Shown here in pieces: positions 18,286 to 27,175 of a stretch of 64,000 nt of DNA. The translations under genes and the position numbers were made by a program. The stretch's first letter is position 1; each line of letters begins with the position of its first letter. This DNA is from Halomonas sp. GT. Its GTDB lineage: Bacteria; Pseudomonadota; Gammaproteobacteria; Pseudomonadales; Halomonadaceae. The notes beneath the pieces are model-generated. The model did not search any database and was not told the origin of the DNA. It saw only the letters and a list, made by a program, of their open reading frames with translations. The stretch covers positions 558,001 through 622,000 of the forward strand of contig NZ_CP020562.1 in the NCBI RefSeq assembly GCF_002082565.1. The letters are read 5' to 3'.

Positions 18286-18307
18286 CGTTGATGAAACCGC
18301 ACAGCGG

Positions 18308-19624
18308 TTAATCGCGCAGGGCGCGGTCGCGTACTTTCACCACGGGCTCCATGAGGTAGTCCAATACGCTGCGCTTACCGCTGAGAATATCGATTTCCGC
18401 CACCATACCGGGAATTATGGTCAGCGGTTCATTATCGGCGTCATAGAGATAGCCGTCGGTGCGCACCTCAACGGGGTACATCAACTCACCGCTTTCGGGC
18501 ATTTGGACAGCGTCGGCGGCAATAGTGACCAGCTCGCCATCCAGGCCGCCGTAACGGGCAAAGTCGTAGGCCGTTAGTTTTACCTTTACTGGCTGGCCGG
18601 GGTAGAGGAAGGCGATATCCGAGGGGCGAATATGCGCTTCTACGACCAAGGCGTCATCGGCAGGAACGACTTCTACGAGCGGCTCACCGGAGCCTGCTAC
18701 GCCACCTACGGTGCTAATATGCACTTGATTAACAACCCCTGCGACTGGCGAGCGGATGGTGGTGCGTGCCACCTGGTCTGCTCGGCCGGGAAGTGTCTTT
18801 TGTAGCTCTGCGACCTGTGAGGTCGCTTCGGCCAGTTGAGCGAGCGCATCGGCTTCAAAGGCATTGCGAGCGGCTGCTTTGCGGTCTTCAATTTCAGCGA
18901 TGGAAGATTCTGCGCGGGCAACGGCGCTTTGTTGGCGGGCTACCTCGCCGCGCAGCTCGTTGAGTGATTGACGCACGCGCAGCAGCGAGGTTTCTGGTTC
19001 AATACCGCGCTGAGCCAGTGGCTGAATGATGGCGAGCTCTCGTTCGGCCAGCTGCACGCCGGAACGGGCGGTGTTTAACGCGGCTTCGAGCTCAGCTTTC
19101 TCCTGACTGCGCTGATAGCCCTGCTGTTCTAATACTTGAAGTTCCGCGCTTAGCTCCAACTGCCGCCCATGAAACAGACGGGTTTCGCTCGCAGCCACAC
19201 TAGGTGCGCCTTGGCTGAGTGCATCATCGAGTGCCAGCGGCGTTTGGTTGATTTCGGCTTCCAGGCGTTGCAAGCGCAGTTGTAACGAACGCAGGCGCTG
19301 TAAGCTCTCTTCGTAGTCGCCTTCCAGCGTGCCGCCACTAAGCACCATCAGCGTGTCGCCTTGTTCGACCGTATCCCCACGGCGTACGTTAATCTCGGTC
19401 ACCACGCCGCCTTCCAGGCTTTCTACTACTTGCAGGCTGCGCGAGGGCACGACTTTGCCTTGCCCTCGAGTCACTTCGTCCACTTCCGTGAGATAAGCCC
19501 ATAAGAAGCCAATCAGTAAAAAGCCAATAATGGTGAGTAGCAGCAGGCTGCTGGCAATTGGGCGTTTGGCGCGGCCATGGCGTACAAAGTGTTCAAAATC
19601 AAGCTGGGACGTCGGGCGGCTCAC
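18308..19624 (-). CDS. Type I secretion membrane fusion protein (HlyD/LapC family)
   Basis: 438 residues. One membrane helix near residues 25-45 (SSLLLLTIIGFLLIGFLWAYL region) anchors it in the inner membrane; then a lipoyl-like hairpin (GQGKVVPSRSLQVVESLEGG), a long coiled coil of about residues 95-275, and the conserved C-terminal RIRSPVAG-type strand (TTIRSPVAGVVNQVHI) and VEIDILSG-like end. It bridges the ABC exporter and the TolC-like pore. Start overlaps the ABC gene stop by four bases (ATGA), showing tight coupling. Confidence 0.93.
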   Translation of the reverse strand: MSRPTSQLDFEHFVRHGRAKRPIASSLLLLTIIGFLLIGFLWAYLTEVDEVTRGQGKVVPSRSLQVVESLEGGVVTEINVRRGDTVEQGDTLMVLSGGTLEGDYEESLQRLRSLQLRLQRLEAEINQTPLALDDALSQGAPSVAASETRLFHGRQLELSAELQVLEQQGYQRSQEKAELEAALNTARSGVQLAERELAIIQPLAQRGIEPETSLLRVRQSLNELRGEVARQQSAVARAESSIAEIEDRKAAARNAFEADALAQLAEATSQVAELQKTLPGRADQVARTTIRSPVAGVVNQVHISTVGGVAGSGEPLVEVVPADDALVVEAHIRPSDIAFLYPGQPVKVKLTAYDFARYGGLDGELVTIAADAVQMPESGELMYPVEVRTDGYLYDADNEPLTIIPGMVAEIDILSGKRSVLDYLMEPVVKVRDRALRD

Positions 19625-21759
19625 AATGCTGTTCCTTCACGCGTGCGGTGGGGCGCTGCTTCAACGGGGCGCATCACCTGGGCCTTAGGGCCATCGGCAA
19701 TAATCTGGCCTTGATCAACAATAATTACCCGATCCACCAGTGCTAGCAGGCTGGTACGGTGCGTCACGACGACCAGGGTTTGCGATTGGCTAGCGGCTTT
19801 TAGCCGTGAGATCACTTCTTTTTCGGTTTGAATATCCATCGCACTGGTTGGCTCATCCATCAGCAACATCGGCGGGGCACCCAGCAGCGCGCGGGCAAGG
19901 CAGATGAGCTGCCGCTGGCCACCGGAAAGCCCTTCGCCGCGCTCACCAATGGGCATGTCGTAGCCCTGGGGGTGGCGGGCGATAAAGTCGTGGGCACCGG
20001 CCAGTTTGGCCGCCTGGAGAATTTGTTCATCGGTAGGGTGGTGAGCACCAATCGCAATATTCTGGCGAACGGTGCCAGAAAACAGCCACGCTTCTTGCAA
20101 CACGCTACCAATGTTGTGACGTAAATCCGCAGGGTCAATTTGGCGAATATCGGTGTCATCTACCAGTACCGCGCCTTTTTCGGGCGGATAAATACCAAGC
20201 AGTAGCCGCGCCAGGGTGCTTTTGCCGGAACCCACGCGGCCCAGTAGCGCAACTTTTTCTCCAGGCTCGATCGTCAGGTTGATATTGGCCAGTGCCGCAG
20301 TGGTTTGCTCTGGGTAACGGAAGCTCACATCTTGCAAGCTGATTTTGCCTTCCAGAGAAGAGCGGCTTAAGTAGTGACGGCCAGCGGGGCGTTCGGAAGG
20401 CATATTCATTAGTTGGTCGAGCGCACGGTAAGAGGTGCGGGCTTGGTTAATGCGGGTCATGGTTTGAGCCAGCTGCGCCAGCGGCGCGAGTGCCCGTCCG
20501 GTGAGAATCACACAGGCAATCATTGCGCCCATGGAAATCACCCCGTCGCCGACTAAAAATACCCCATACACCACAATACTCACCTGAGCGGCTTGCTGGG
20601 CGAACGCGGTGGCATTCAGGGCAAATTGTTGAATTGAGCGGCCTTTACGGCCCACGTTAGATTGCTGCTGAACGCTCTCTTCCCAGCGCTGACGAATCAT
20701 TGGCGCAGCGCCACTGGCTTTAATGGTTTCCAGCCCTGCTACCGCTTCAATCAGCACGCCCTGCTTGGAACGGCTCTCTTCGAAGGCTTGGCCGGAAAGG
20801 CGTTTAAGAAAGGGCTGCACCGCCAGGCCAATCAGCAGTACCAACGGCACGGCAATCAGCGGCACCATAAAGAGCGGGCCCCCAATCAGATAAATCACGC
20901 CGATAAACAGGAAAATAAACGGCAAATCGACGAGGGCTACCAGCGATGCTGAGGCGAAGAAATCGCGCAACGACTCAAATTCCCGAAGGGTGTTGGCAAA
21001 CCCGCCAGTAGAACCTCGCTTGGCACTCATTTGTAGATTGAGTACATGGTCAAAAATGCGCCTGCCCATGCGCAGATCAGCTTCTTGTCCCGCCCGTTCA
21101 ATAAACAGTTGGCGCAACGTTTTTACCGCAAAATCAAACAGCAATGCGATGCTCACACCCACGGTTAGCGCGACGAGCGATTCAATGGCCTCGTTGGGCA
21201 ATACGCGGTCGTAAACCACCATAATAAACAGTGAGGTGGCTAGCCCAAGGAAGTTGGTTAGCGCAGCGGCAATCACCACTTGGGTGTACACCCAACGATT
21301 AGACGAGAGGGCGCTCCAAAACCAGTGGCCGCCTTGTATGGCTGGCTCGCTATTCAGTGTTACCGGCCGGTAGCGGGCGCGCACCGCAATCAGGTGGCCG
21401 ATGTACTCTGCTTGAAGGGCACTTAACGCGGTGTCGACCGGCTGTTTGCCTAATGCCGGATCGAACAGCGCAAAACGCTCAACATCAATGCGCTCAATGA
21501 TGACCACGGCGCGCCCGTTTTTTAGCAGCGCGACCGCTGGCAGCAGCGAGTTACCCAGCGTTGCCAACGCGTGTTCACCCAGCGCCGCGACCATGCCGTG
21601 ACGCTCGGCAGCATCAATAAAGCCGTCGGGGGTGAGCGGGGTGTTTGCGCCTACCCGTTGGGCGCGTACAGCCGCTTCTGAGACCGGCAGCTCAAGCCGA
21701 GCCGCCACAAAGGTCAGGCATTGCTCAAGGGCATCCGTGTGGGGATTAGCGGCGTTCAA
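19621..21759 (-). CDS. Type I secretion ABC exporter (permease-ATPase, LapB-like)
   Basis: 712 residues. The N-terminal 130 residues form a C39 peptidase-like domain that lacks the catalytic cysteine motif, as in exporters of RTX proteins and large adhesins. A six-helix exporter domain (about 160-440) and an ATPase follow: Walker A LLGRVGSGKSTLARLL near 508, signature LSGGQRQL near 613, Walker B MLLMDEPTS near 628 and the H-loop VVVTHR. It would drive unfolded C-terminal-signal proteins out of the cell. No RTX or adhesin substrate gene is in the window. Overlaps the TolC gene by 14 bases. Confidence 0.94.
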   Translation of the reverse strand: MNAANPHTDALEQCLTFVAARLELPVSEAAVRAQRVGANTPLTPDGFIDAAERHGMVAALGEHALATLGNSLLPAVALLKNGRAVVIIERIDVERFALFDPALGKQPVDTALSALQAEYIGHLIAVRARYRPVTLNSEPAIQGGHWFWSALSSNRWVYTQVVIAAALTNFLGLATSLFIMVVYDRVLPNEAIESLVALTVGVSIALLFDFAVKTLRQLFIERAGQEADLRMGRRIFDHVLNLQMSAKRGSTGGFANTLREFESLRDFFASASLVALVDLPFIFLFIGVIYLIGGPLFMVPLIAVPLVLLIGLAVQPFLKRLSGQAFEESRSKQGVLIEAVAGLETIKASGAAPMIRQRWEESVQQQSNVGRKGRSIQQFALNATAFAQQAAQVSIVVYGVFLVGDGVISMGAMIACVILTGRALAPLAQLAQTMTRINQARTSYRALDQLMNMPSERPAGRHYLSRSSLEGKISLQDVSFRYPEQTTAALANINLTIEPGEKVALLGRVGSGKSTLARLLLGIYPPEKGAVLVDDTDIRQIDPADLRHNIGSVLQEAWLFSGTVRQNIAIGAHHPTDEQILQAAKLAGAHDFIARHPQGYDMPIGERGEGLSGGQRQLICLARALLGAPPMLLMDEPTSAMDIQTEKEVISRLKAASQSQTLVVVTHRTSLLALVDRVIIVDQGQIIADGPKAQVMRPVEAAPHRTREGTAL

Positions 21760-23200
21760 GGTAAATCTCCATCACATCGAGTAGCTGCCCGGTTACCGCG
21801 AGCTGTTGAAAGCTAGCTTGTTCCCAGCGCACACGGCGATTAATCAGCTCTAGCGCGGTTTGGAACAGATCCCGCTGGGCGTCCAACAAATCGTTAATGC
21901 TGCTTCTTCCTACGGCGAACTGATCGCGGTAGGCCAGTAGCGCTTCTTCTTCAGCGGCAAGCGTGGCGGTTTGCGCTTCAAGCTCCGCTAGGCGGGTGCG
22001 CGTGTCGGTATAGGCAGAGCGTACTTCCCGCTCCAGCTCGCGATGCAAGGCTTGGCGTTCAAATTGGCTCTGCTGCTGACGTTCAACCGCTTGGGCAATG
22101 CGCGATGAGGTCGCGCCGCCGCTATAGGGCGTGTAATCAAGATTAAATAACAGCGCCACGTCATTATCCGATTCGTTGAACTCATTCACATCGAATTGAC
22201 GACCTTCCACGGCTACGCTCAGGCTAGGCAAGCGGGCGTTACGGGTAGCTTGAGCGTCGGCTTCGCTGGCCTCGCTGGCCAGGGTTTGGCTACGCAGCGA
22301 GGCGTTACGGGCAAGGGCGTTATCCAGCAGTTGGTCGGCGCTGGTCTCGCTTAGTAGCGCCCCGCCTTGGGGCAAGGCCAGCTCGTCGGGCTGGGTAAAG
22401 AACGCTTCTTGGTAGACGTTAATCGCCCTGGCTAACTCACCTTCTAAAGAGATTAGCCGCGAGTTGGCGTCGCTTAAGCGGCTCTGGGCACGTAGTACAT
22501 CGGCTCGCGAACCGGCGCCTGCCTCGCGGCGAAGTTGAACGTCTTCAAAAATGCGCTGATGCTGCTGCAGATTGTGCTCAGCTAGCTGGCGCTGAGCGCT
22601 AACACGGGCAACATCCAAGTAGGCATTCAAGGCGTAGAGGACTTCTTCTTCGACACTGGCGTGGGACTGCCAGTAAGCCGCTTCAGCACTAAGATCGGCA
22701 GCGCGGATGCGTTCGCCGCTGGCGCCAAAATCTACCAACAGCTGGCTGAGCGTAATGACCGCGTCAACACGTGAGCCGCGGTCGGGCAGTGATTCAGTGC
22801 GCTGCAAGTCGTTACGGTACTCAAGCCCAGCGTTCACCTGAGGGCGGCGTACGGCGCGCACTTCATCAATTTGCAGCACCGACTCACGCTCACGCGAGCG
22901 TTGCGCCAGAATTCGAGGCTGTTGCTCTAGCGCCTGTTGGATTTTTTGGCGTAGCGCACCTAGCGCAGGGGTGGCTTCCATTGGCTGACCCGTTTGCCAG
23001 CGAAAGCGCGTTAATAGTTGCGTTAGTTCCGGCGAAAATGCCGGCCCTTCCAGCGATGAGGCGGGCAGTGGCGCAGCCTCAGGAAGCGGTTCATCAAGCG
23101 CCGTTTGAGCGGCCAGTAATGGACTTGCCAGCAAAAACGCAGCGGCCACGCTGCTTAGTAATAGCCGTTTGCGTGGCCGCGTATCAACATTAAAAGACAT
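21746..23200 (-). CDS. TolC family outer membrane protein (LapE-like)
   Basis: 484 residues with a signal peptide up to about residue 31 (LLLSSVAAAFLLASPLLAAQ). The rest is alternating helical coiled coils of two OEP repeats, with QLLVDFGASGERIRAADLS and RRQVNAGLEYRNDL-like strands as in type I secretion outer membrane channels. First gene of the secretion operon TolC-ABC-HlyD. Together they form a complete three-part secretion system. Confidence 0.92.
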   Translation of the reverse strand: MSFNVDTRPRKRLLLSSVAAAFLLASPLLAAQTALDEPLPEAAPLPASSLEGPAFSPELTQLLTRFRWQTGQPMEATPALGALRQKIQQALEQQPRILAQRSRERESVLQIDEVRAVRRPQVNAGLEYRNDLQRTESLPDRGSRVDAVITLSQLLVDFGASGERIRAADLSAEAAYWQSHASVEEEVLYALNAYLDVARVSAQRQLAEHNLQQHQRIFEDVQLRREAGAGSRADVLRAQSRLSDANSRLISLEGELARAINVYQEAFFTQPDELALPQGGALLSETSADQLLDNALARNASLRSQTLASEASEADAQATRNARLPSLSVAVEGRQFDVNEFNESDNDVALLFNLDYTPYSGGATSSRIAQAVERQQQSQFERQALHRELEREVRSAYTDTRTRLAELEAQTATLAAEEEALLAYRDQFAVGRSSINDLLDAQRDLFQTALELINRRVRWEQASFQQLAVTGQLLDVMEIYLERR

Positions 23201-23236
23201 TCACGTTCCTGAATAACGTCGGTGCTTGGCACCCAA

Positions 23237-24016
23237 TTAAGAGAGATCCGGCCATTGATAGCGTTCTTCGCTGCTAAACGTTTCTTGCCACTCGGAAAGG
23301 GGGCGGGAAGCGTTTGCTTCTGGCGGCGATGTTGTCGGCCGCTGAAGGAGGCTGCGAAGTACGCCAAGCTGCCGTTGGGATATGAGCTGAGCGTACACTA
23401 AAGGAACGGCACCCAATTGCCAGAAAAGCCCCATTTGTTCAGCGGATAGCGCCTTCCAAGCGGGCTCATCAATTTGATATAGCGGCGCGCTGCCTTGATA
23501 GCCTTCTGGCTGCCAAGGCGTGAGCAGCTTGGCATTGGCCAATGCATCAAGCTGCTGTGCAACTCGCTGGCAACCTGCTTTCCGCTGCTGGAGAAAAGCC
23601 AGTACTTGTTGGGGGAAGCTGGCTAGCTCGCCGTGTTGGTTAAAGAAAGGCTCGGCATCCAGGCGCGCCACCACAAAAGGCGAATGCTGGTCGATGCATA
23701 GCTTTTCAGGATATTCAGCATGCAGCCCGAAGGGGTGGCTTCGCAGGGCGGCAGGCACATACGCCGCGCGCCAGCCCCCTTGGCTATCGACGATGAGATT
23801 TTGTTCATCGCGCAGCCCCAATAGTGCGACGGCCTGCCAGCCTGATGCTGTTTGGGTGAACCCAACTGGAAAACTAGCGGCCGCATGGCGTAATTCGGCT
23901 TCTGCAAGGCTTGCCTGGGTAATGTGCTGAGCAAAATGGTAGGCAGTAAAACGTTGCCACATCAAACCGCCGTGGCGCTTAACGTCAAGCGGCACCCAGT
24001 GGGCAGCGTGGGCCAT
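23237..24016 (-). CDS. SapC family protein
   Basis: From ATG 24016 (MAHAAHWVPLDVKRHGGLMW), with AAAGG upstream, the protein has 259 residues; an upstream start at 24067 has poor support. The pattern HGGLMWQRFTAYHFAQ, FPVGFTQTASGWQAVALLGL, WRAAYVPAALRSHPF and LCIDQHSPFV matches the SapC family, named after a gene beside the Campylobacter S-layer export system. Biochemical function is unknown. It lies 37 bases upstream of the type I secretion operon on the same strand, which again ties SapC to protein export. Confidence 0.85.
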   Translation of the reverse strand: MAHAAHWVPLDVKRHGGLMWQRFTAYHFAQHITQASLAEAELRHAAASFPVGFTQTASGWQAVALLGLRDEQNLIVDSQGGWRAAYVPAALRSHPFGLHAEYPEKLCIDQHSPFVVARLDAEPFFNQHGELASFPQQVLAFLQQRKAGCQRVAQQLDALANAKLLTPWQPEGYQGSAPLYQIDEPAWKALSAEQMGLFWQLGAVPLVYAQLISQRQLGVLRSLLQRPTTSPPEANASRPLSEWQETFSSEERYQWPDLS

Positions 24017-24074
24017 AGGAAAACCTTTGTGGTGGTGATAACAAGGCGGCCACCATACCAAGAACACGCGCTAA

Positions 24075-25286
24075 TCATTTACTTGAAGAGAGCCCACGCA
24101 TGGCGATTAATCCAAGCACTGGGCCAGGTAGTAGCCACCATATCACCCAGGGGCCTTGGCTTACCCAAAGAGCAGTGACTAGGGCAATAGACGGAATCGT
24201 TAGGCCAAAGCCAATGGCATTCATCATGGCTAGCGCCGCGCCGAGACGCTCAGGTGGGGCGGCGGCTGACGCCAGCGCGGAAAACTGCGCTGAGTCGGCA
24301 ATCACGCTAATACCCCAAATTCCTAACAGGGTTAGCAGTAGCCAGGGTGAAGTGCCACCTAAGAGTGGATAGAGCAAACAAAGCGTGCCGGAGGTCGCTA
24401 GCGCCACAACGGCCACTCGCGCACTGCCCACTCGGCGGCTCCAGCGGCCAGCCCATACGCAGCCAGGTAAGCCCAACGCAATCACCGCAAAGCTGAGCCA
24501 TGGCTGAAGGCCCGGCGCTGCGCTTAGGCGCTCCAGCTCTCTAGTAACTAAAAAAGGTACCAGCGCCCACAGGGCGTATAGCTCCCAGCAGTGACCAAAG
24601 TAGCCCAGCGCCGCGGCGCGAAAGTTCTTTTGCCTGAAGGCAGCCAGTCCTGCCCAGGGGCGTCCGCCGCTAGCTTTGGCGGGCAGGTGTGGCCCCACGC
24701 CTAGTTTAAAAATCATCAGTGCGGCGAGCAGTGCCAGGCCAGAGGCCAGCAACAGCGGCCACTGCCATGGCAAGTGCAGCGTTAGACCGCGCAGTAAGTG
24801 GGGCGAGGCAATGCCCAGTGTCAGCATGCCGACCAACCAGCCCAGCGCCGCGCCTGCGTTGTTGGGTGTCCAGCTCACCACCAATTTCATACCGAGCGGA
24901 TAAATACCGGCAAGACACAGCCCGACCAAAAAGCGTGCTGCTACCGCTAAGCTGACGCTCTCGGCCACGCCAATAAACGCGGCATTAATCAGCGCGCCTG
25001 CTATCGCCGAGATAGCAAACAAGTGGCTGGCACGGACGCGGTCGGCAAGCCCAGTGGTAGCAATCAACAGCGTGCCGGTAATAAAGCCTGCTTGCACCGC
25101 AATGGTGAGCAGCCCCAGGTCGCTTTCACTCAAACCAACGGCCTGTTGAAGCGCCAGCCCAACGCCGTTAACACTGAACCAGAGCGATGTTCCAAACAGC
25201 TGGGCAATGACAATCACCGCCAACGGGGCGCGCGCTAAAAAAGCATGGGAAGATTGAGTGGATGCAAGCCGAGTGGGAAAGCGCAT
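24075..25286 (-). CDS. MFS transporter
   Basis: 403 residues with about twelve membrane helices and no signal peptide. The loop 2-3 motif is degenerate (TTGLADRVRASHLF). Helix 1 has LFGTSLWFSVNGVG, a start shared with CynX/nitrate-type and YfcJ-like MFS members. Substrate not readable. Minus strand between holC and the SapC gene, possibly one transcript with SapC (gap about 58 bases). Confidence 0.85.
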   Translation of the reverse strand: MRFPTRLASTQSSHAFLARAPLAVIVIAQLFGTSLWFSVNGVGLALQQAVGLSESDLGLLTIAVQAGFITGTLLIATTGLADRVRASHLFAISAIAGALINAAFIGVAESVSLAVAARFLVGLCLAGIYPLGMKLVVSWTPNNAGAALGWLVGMLTLGIASPHLLRGLTLHLPWQWPLLLASGLALLAALMIFKLGVGPHLPAKASGGRPWAGLAAFRQKNFRAAALGYFGHCWELYALWALVPFLVTRELERLSAAPGLQPWLSFAVIALGLPGCVWAGRWSRRVGSARVAVVALATSGTLCLLYPLLGGTSPWLLLTLLGIWGISVIADSAQFSALASAAAPPERLGAALAMMNAIGFGLTIPSIALVTALWVSQGPWVIWWLLPGPVLGLIAMRGLSSSK

Positions 25287-25367
25287 TGAGTGACTCTTCC
25301 GCTGAGTTGTTGTTATGTATGGCGCTAGTGTAAGTGGTTATGCATCAGTGGCCAGATGGTAGAAAGA

Positions 25368-25799
25368 TTACCCCAACTTATGCGGCACCACTTCATGACC
25401 CATTTCTTTATAGCGTTGCCAGCAGGCACGTTTGGCGACCAGTACTTGTTGGTGCTGATTGATGATTTCGGCAATGCGGGCGTAGCGCTCCACGCCGTCG
25501 GGAATGTCGGGGTGCAAGTTCAGTAGAGCGGTTTCTTGCGTTGGCACCGGGAGTTGCTGCCAGCCTAGCGTTATCGGCACGCTGGCGGCCATGTCGCTGT
25601 CTTCCAGCGCGTGGGGGAGGTAGGCATCTTCACGGAACTGCCAAAGGGCCTCGTCGGCCTGTTCGGCCAGGGCTTTATCTTCGCAATGCAGGTGCAACCG
25701 ATAGCCTTTGCGGTGGATGGTTTCTGCTAGCTTGCAAGCAAACTGCAGGCGCGCTTCCAGGGTGGTGTCAGGAAGGATATAAAAATCAATACGTGCCAT
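25368..25799 (-). CDS. holC: DNA polymerase III subunit chi
   Basis: 143 residues, the length of HolC. MARIDFYILPDTTLEARLQFACKLAETIHRKGYRLHL is the typical chi start, and WQRYKEMGHEVVPHKL a typical end. Chi joins the clamp-loader psi subunit to SSB. Ends 82 bases from the MFS gene start; its usual neighbours pepA and valS are both in this region but separated by inserted genes. Confidence 0.93.
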   Translation of the reverse strand: MARIDFYILPDTTLEARLQFACKLAETIHRKGYRLHLHCEDKALAEQADEALWQFREDAYLPHALEDSDMAASVPITLGWQQLPVPTQETALLNLHPDIPDGVERYARIAEIINQHQQVLVAKRACWQRYKEMGHEVVPHKLG

Positions 25800-25837
25800 T
25801 GAAGGCTCCAGCGGTTTCCGCTTTTTTCAAAACCTTT

Positions 25838-25866
25838 CCCTACCACCGCAGCTAGCGGCGGTAGGG
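25838..25866 (-). terminator. Stem-loop after ilvE
   Basis: A 12-base stem with one mismatch (CCCTACCACCGC 25838-25849 and GCGGCGGTAGGG 25855-25866) lies between the ilvE stop and holC on the minus strand. The following tract in that direction is AAAGGTTTTG, so the T-run is short. Confidence 0.6.
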
Positions 25867-25870
25867 TGTC

Positions 25871-25912
25871 GGTTTATACCAGTTGATTTATACCAACTGA
25901 TTTATACCAACC
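25871..25912. repeat. Tandem 14-base repeat over the 3' end of ilvE
   Basis: Three head-to-tail copies: GGTTTATACCAGTT, GATTTATACCAACT, GATTTATACCAACC (25871-25884, 25885-25898, 25899-25912). The last copy contains the ilvE stop codon, so the other two look like duplications of the gene end, each with its own TAA. Confidence 0.85.
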
Positions 25913-27023
25913 GGGTGAGCCAACCGTATTTGTCTTCACTGCGGCCATATTGCAGATCAAGCAGCGTTTTACGAATGCGCTTGGCAATTTCATTGTTGCC
26001 ATCGCCTTGTAAACGAATACGCTCGTTTTCGGTGACCAGTTCGCCGACCGGGGTAATGACCGCTGCCGTACCGCAGGCGAACACTTCAGTAATCTCACCA
26101 GACGCAGCGCCTTCGCGCCATTCATCGATGCTGATGGGACGCTCTTCCGGTGTTAGGCCCGCATCTTTTGCCAACGTAAGCACAGAGTTGCGGGTAACGC
26201 CCTCCAGAATGGTGTCGGTGAGGCGGGGCGTCACTAAACGACCATCTTTATAAACGAAGAATAGGTTCATACCGCCTAGTTCTTCAATCCACTTGTTTTC
26301 AGCGGCGTCTAAGAACGCTACTTGGCTGCAGCCGTTTGCGGCGGCTTCTTTCTGGGCTGCCAGGGAGGCTGCATAGTTGCCGCCGCACTTGGCAAAGCCG
26401 GTGCCGCCAGGGGCTGCACGCTTGTAGTGGGAAGAGAGCCAGATAGACACCGGCTCAATGCCGCCCTTGAAGTAAGCCGCCGCCGGTGAGGCAATCACGT
26501 AGTAGTCCACTTCATGGGCCGGACGTACGCCTAGGAAGGCTTCGGAGGCGATCATAAACGGACGCAGGTAGAGGCTGCACTCGTCGGCATCGCTGGAAGG
26601 TGTAGGTACCCAGGTGTGGTCTTGGGCCAGCAGCGCTTTCAGTGAACCGATAAAATCTTCATCGGAAAGCTCCGGCAACGCTAATCGGCGGGCACTGCGG
26701 CGAAAACGTTCGGCGTTTTTCTCTGGGCGGAATGTCCAGATAGAGCCATCGGCATGGCGATACGCTTTAATGCCTTCAAAAATTTCCTGACCGTAGTGCA
26801 GCACAGAGGCCGCTGGGTCGAGGGTGAGCGGGCCATAGGGGCGCACTTGATGGCCGTGCCAGTCGGCGTCGACTGTCCAACGGACATGGGCCATGTGGTC
26901 AGTGAAGTGCTTGCCAAAACCTGGGTTTTGTAGAATGTTGTCACGAATCTCATCAGCCATCGGTTGATTGGACGGCAGTATTTCAAAGTGTGATTCAAGC
27001 TGGGTGTCTGAAGCTGTGGGCAC
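25902..27023 (-). CDS. ilvE: Branched-chain amino acid aminotransferase (type II BCAT)
   Basis: 373 residues, the length of the eukaryote-like class (BCAT2) rather than the 309-residue E. coli IlvE. The PLP lysine is in GTGFAKCGGNYAASLAAQ; other marks are GQEIFEGIKAYRHADGSIW and EVFACGTAAVITPVGEL. Transfers amino groups between branched-chain amino acids and 2-oxoglutarate, serving both synthesis and breakdown. It lies between pepA and holC on the minus strand. The gene end is duplicated as a short tandem repeat. Confidence 0.92.
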   Translation of the reverse strand: MPTASDTQLESHFEILPSNQPMADEIRDNILQNPGFGKHFTDHMAHVRWTVDADWHGHQVRPYGPLTLDPAASVLHYGQEIFEGIKAYRHADGSIWTFRPEKNAERFRRSARRLALPELSDEDFIGSLKALLAQDHTWVPTPSSDADECSLYLRPFMIASEAFLGVRPAHEVDYYVIASPAAAYFKGGIEPVSIWLSSHYKRAAPGGTGFAKCGGNYAASLAAQKEAAANGCSQVAFLDAAENKWIEELGGMNLFFVYKDGRLVTPRLTDTILEGVTRNSVLTLAKDAGLTPEERPISIDEWREGAASGEITEVFACGTAAVITPVGELVTENERIRLQGDGNNEIAKRIRKTLLDLQYGRSEDKYGWLTRLV

Positions 27024-27175
27024 GGCGTATTCTCTCCGCTATAGCCTGGCCCCGAAGGGCAAGTGTTAGTGTTTATTTGGTGTAGCGTACGCCCTGAAAA
27101 CAGTACGTACGCTAATGCCCTTAGATGTAACGTTTACGTCAACCAATGGCAACCGTTGATCGCCTGATTGTGATG

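Noticed and set aside
17681..18577. A 298-codon plus-strand frame opposite valS and the HlyD gene
   Set aside because: It is an antisense shadow over two strongly conserved genes, has low-complexity composition and no family resemblance or ribosome site.
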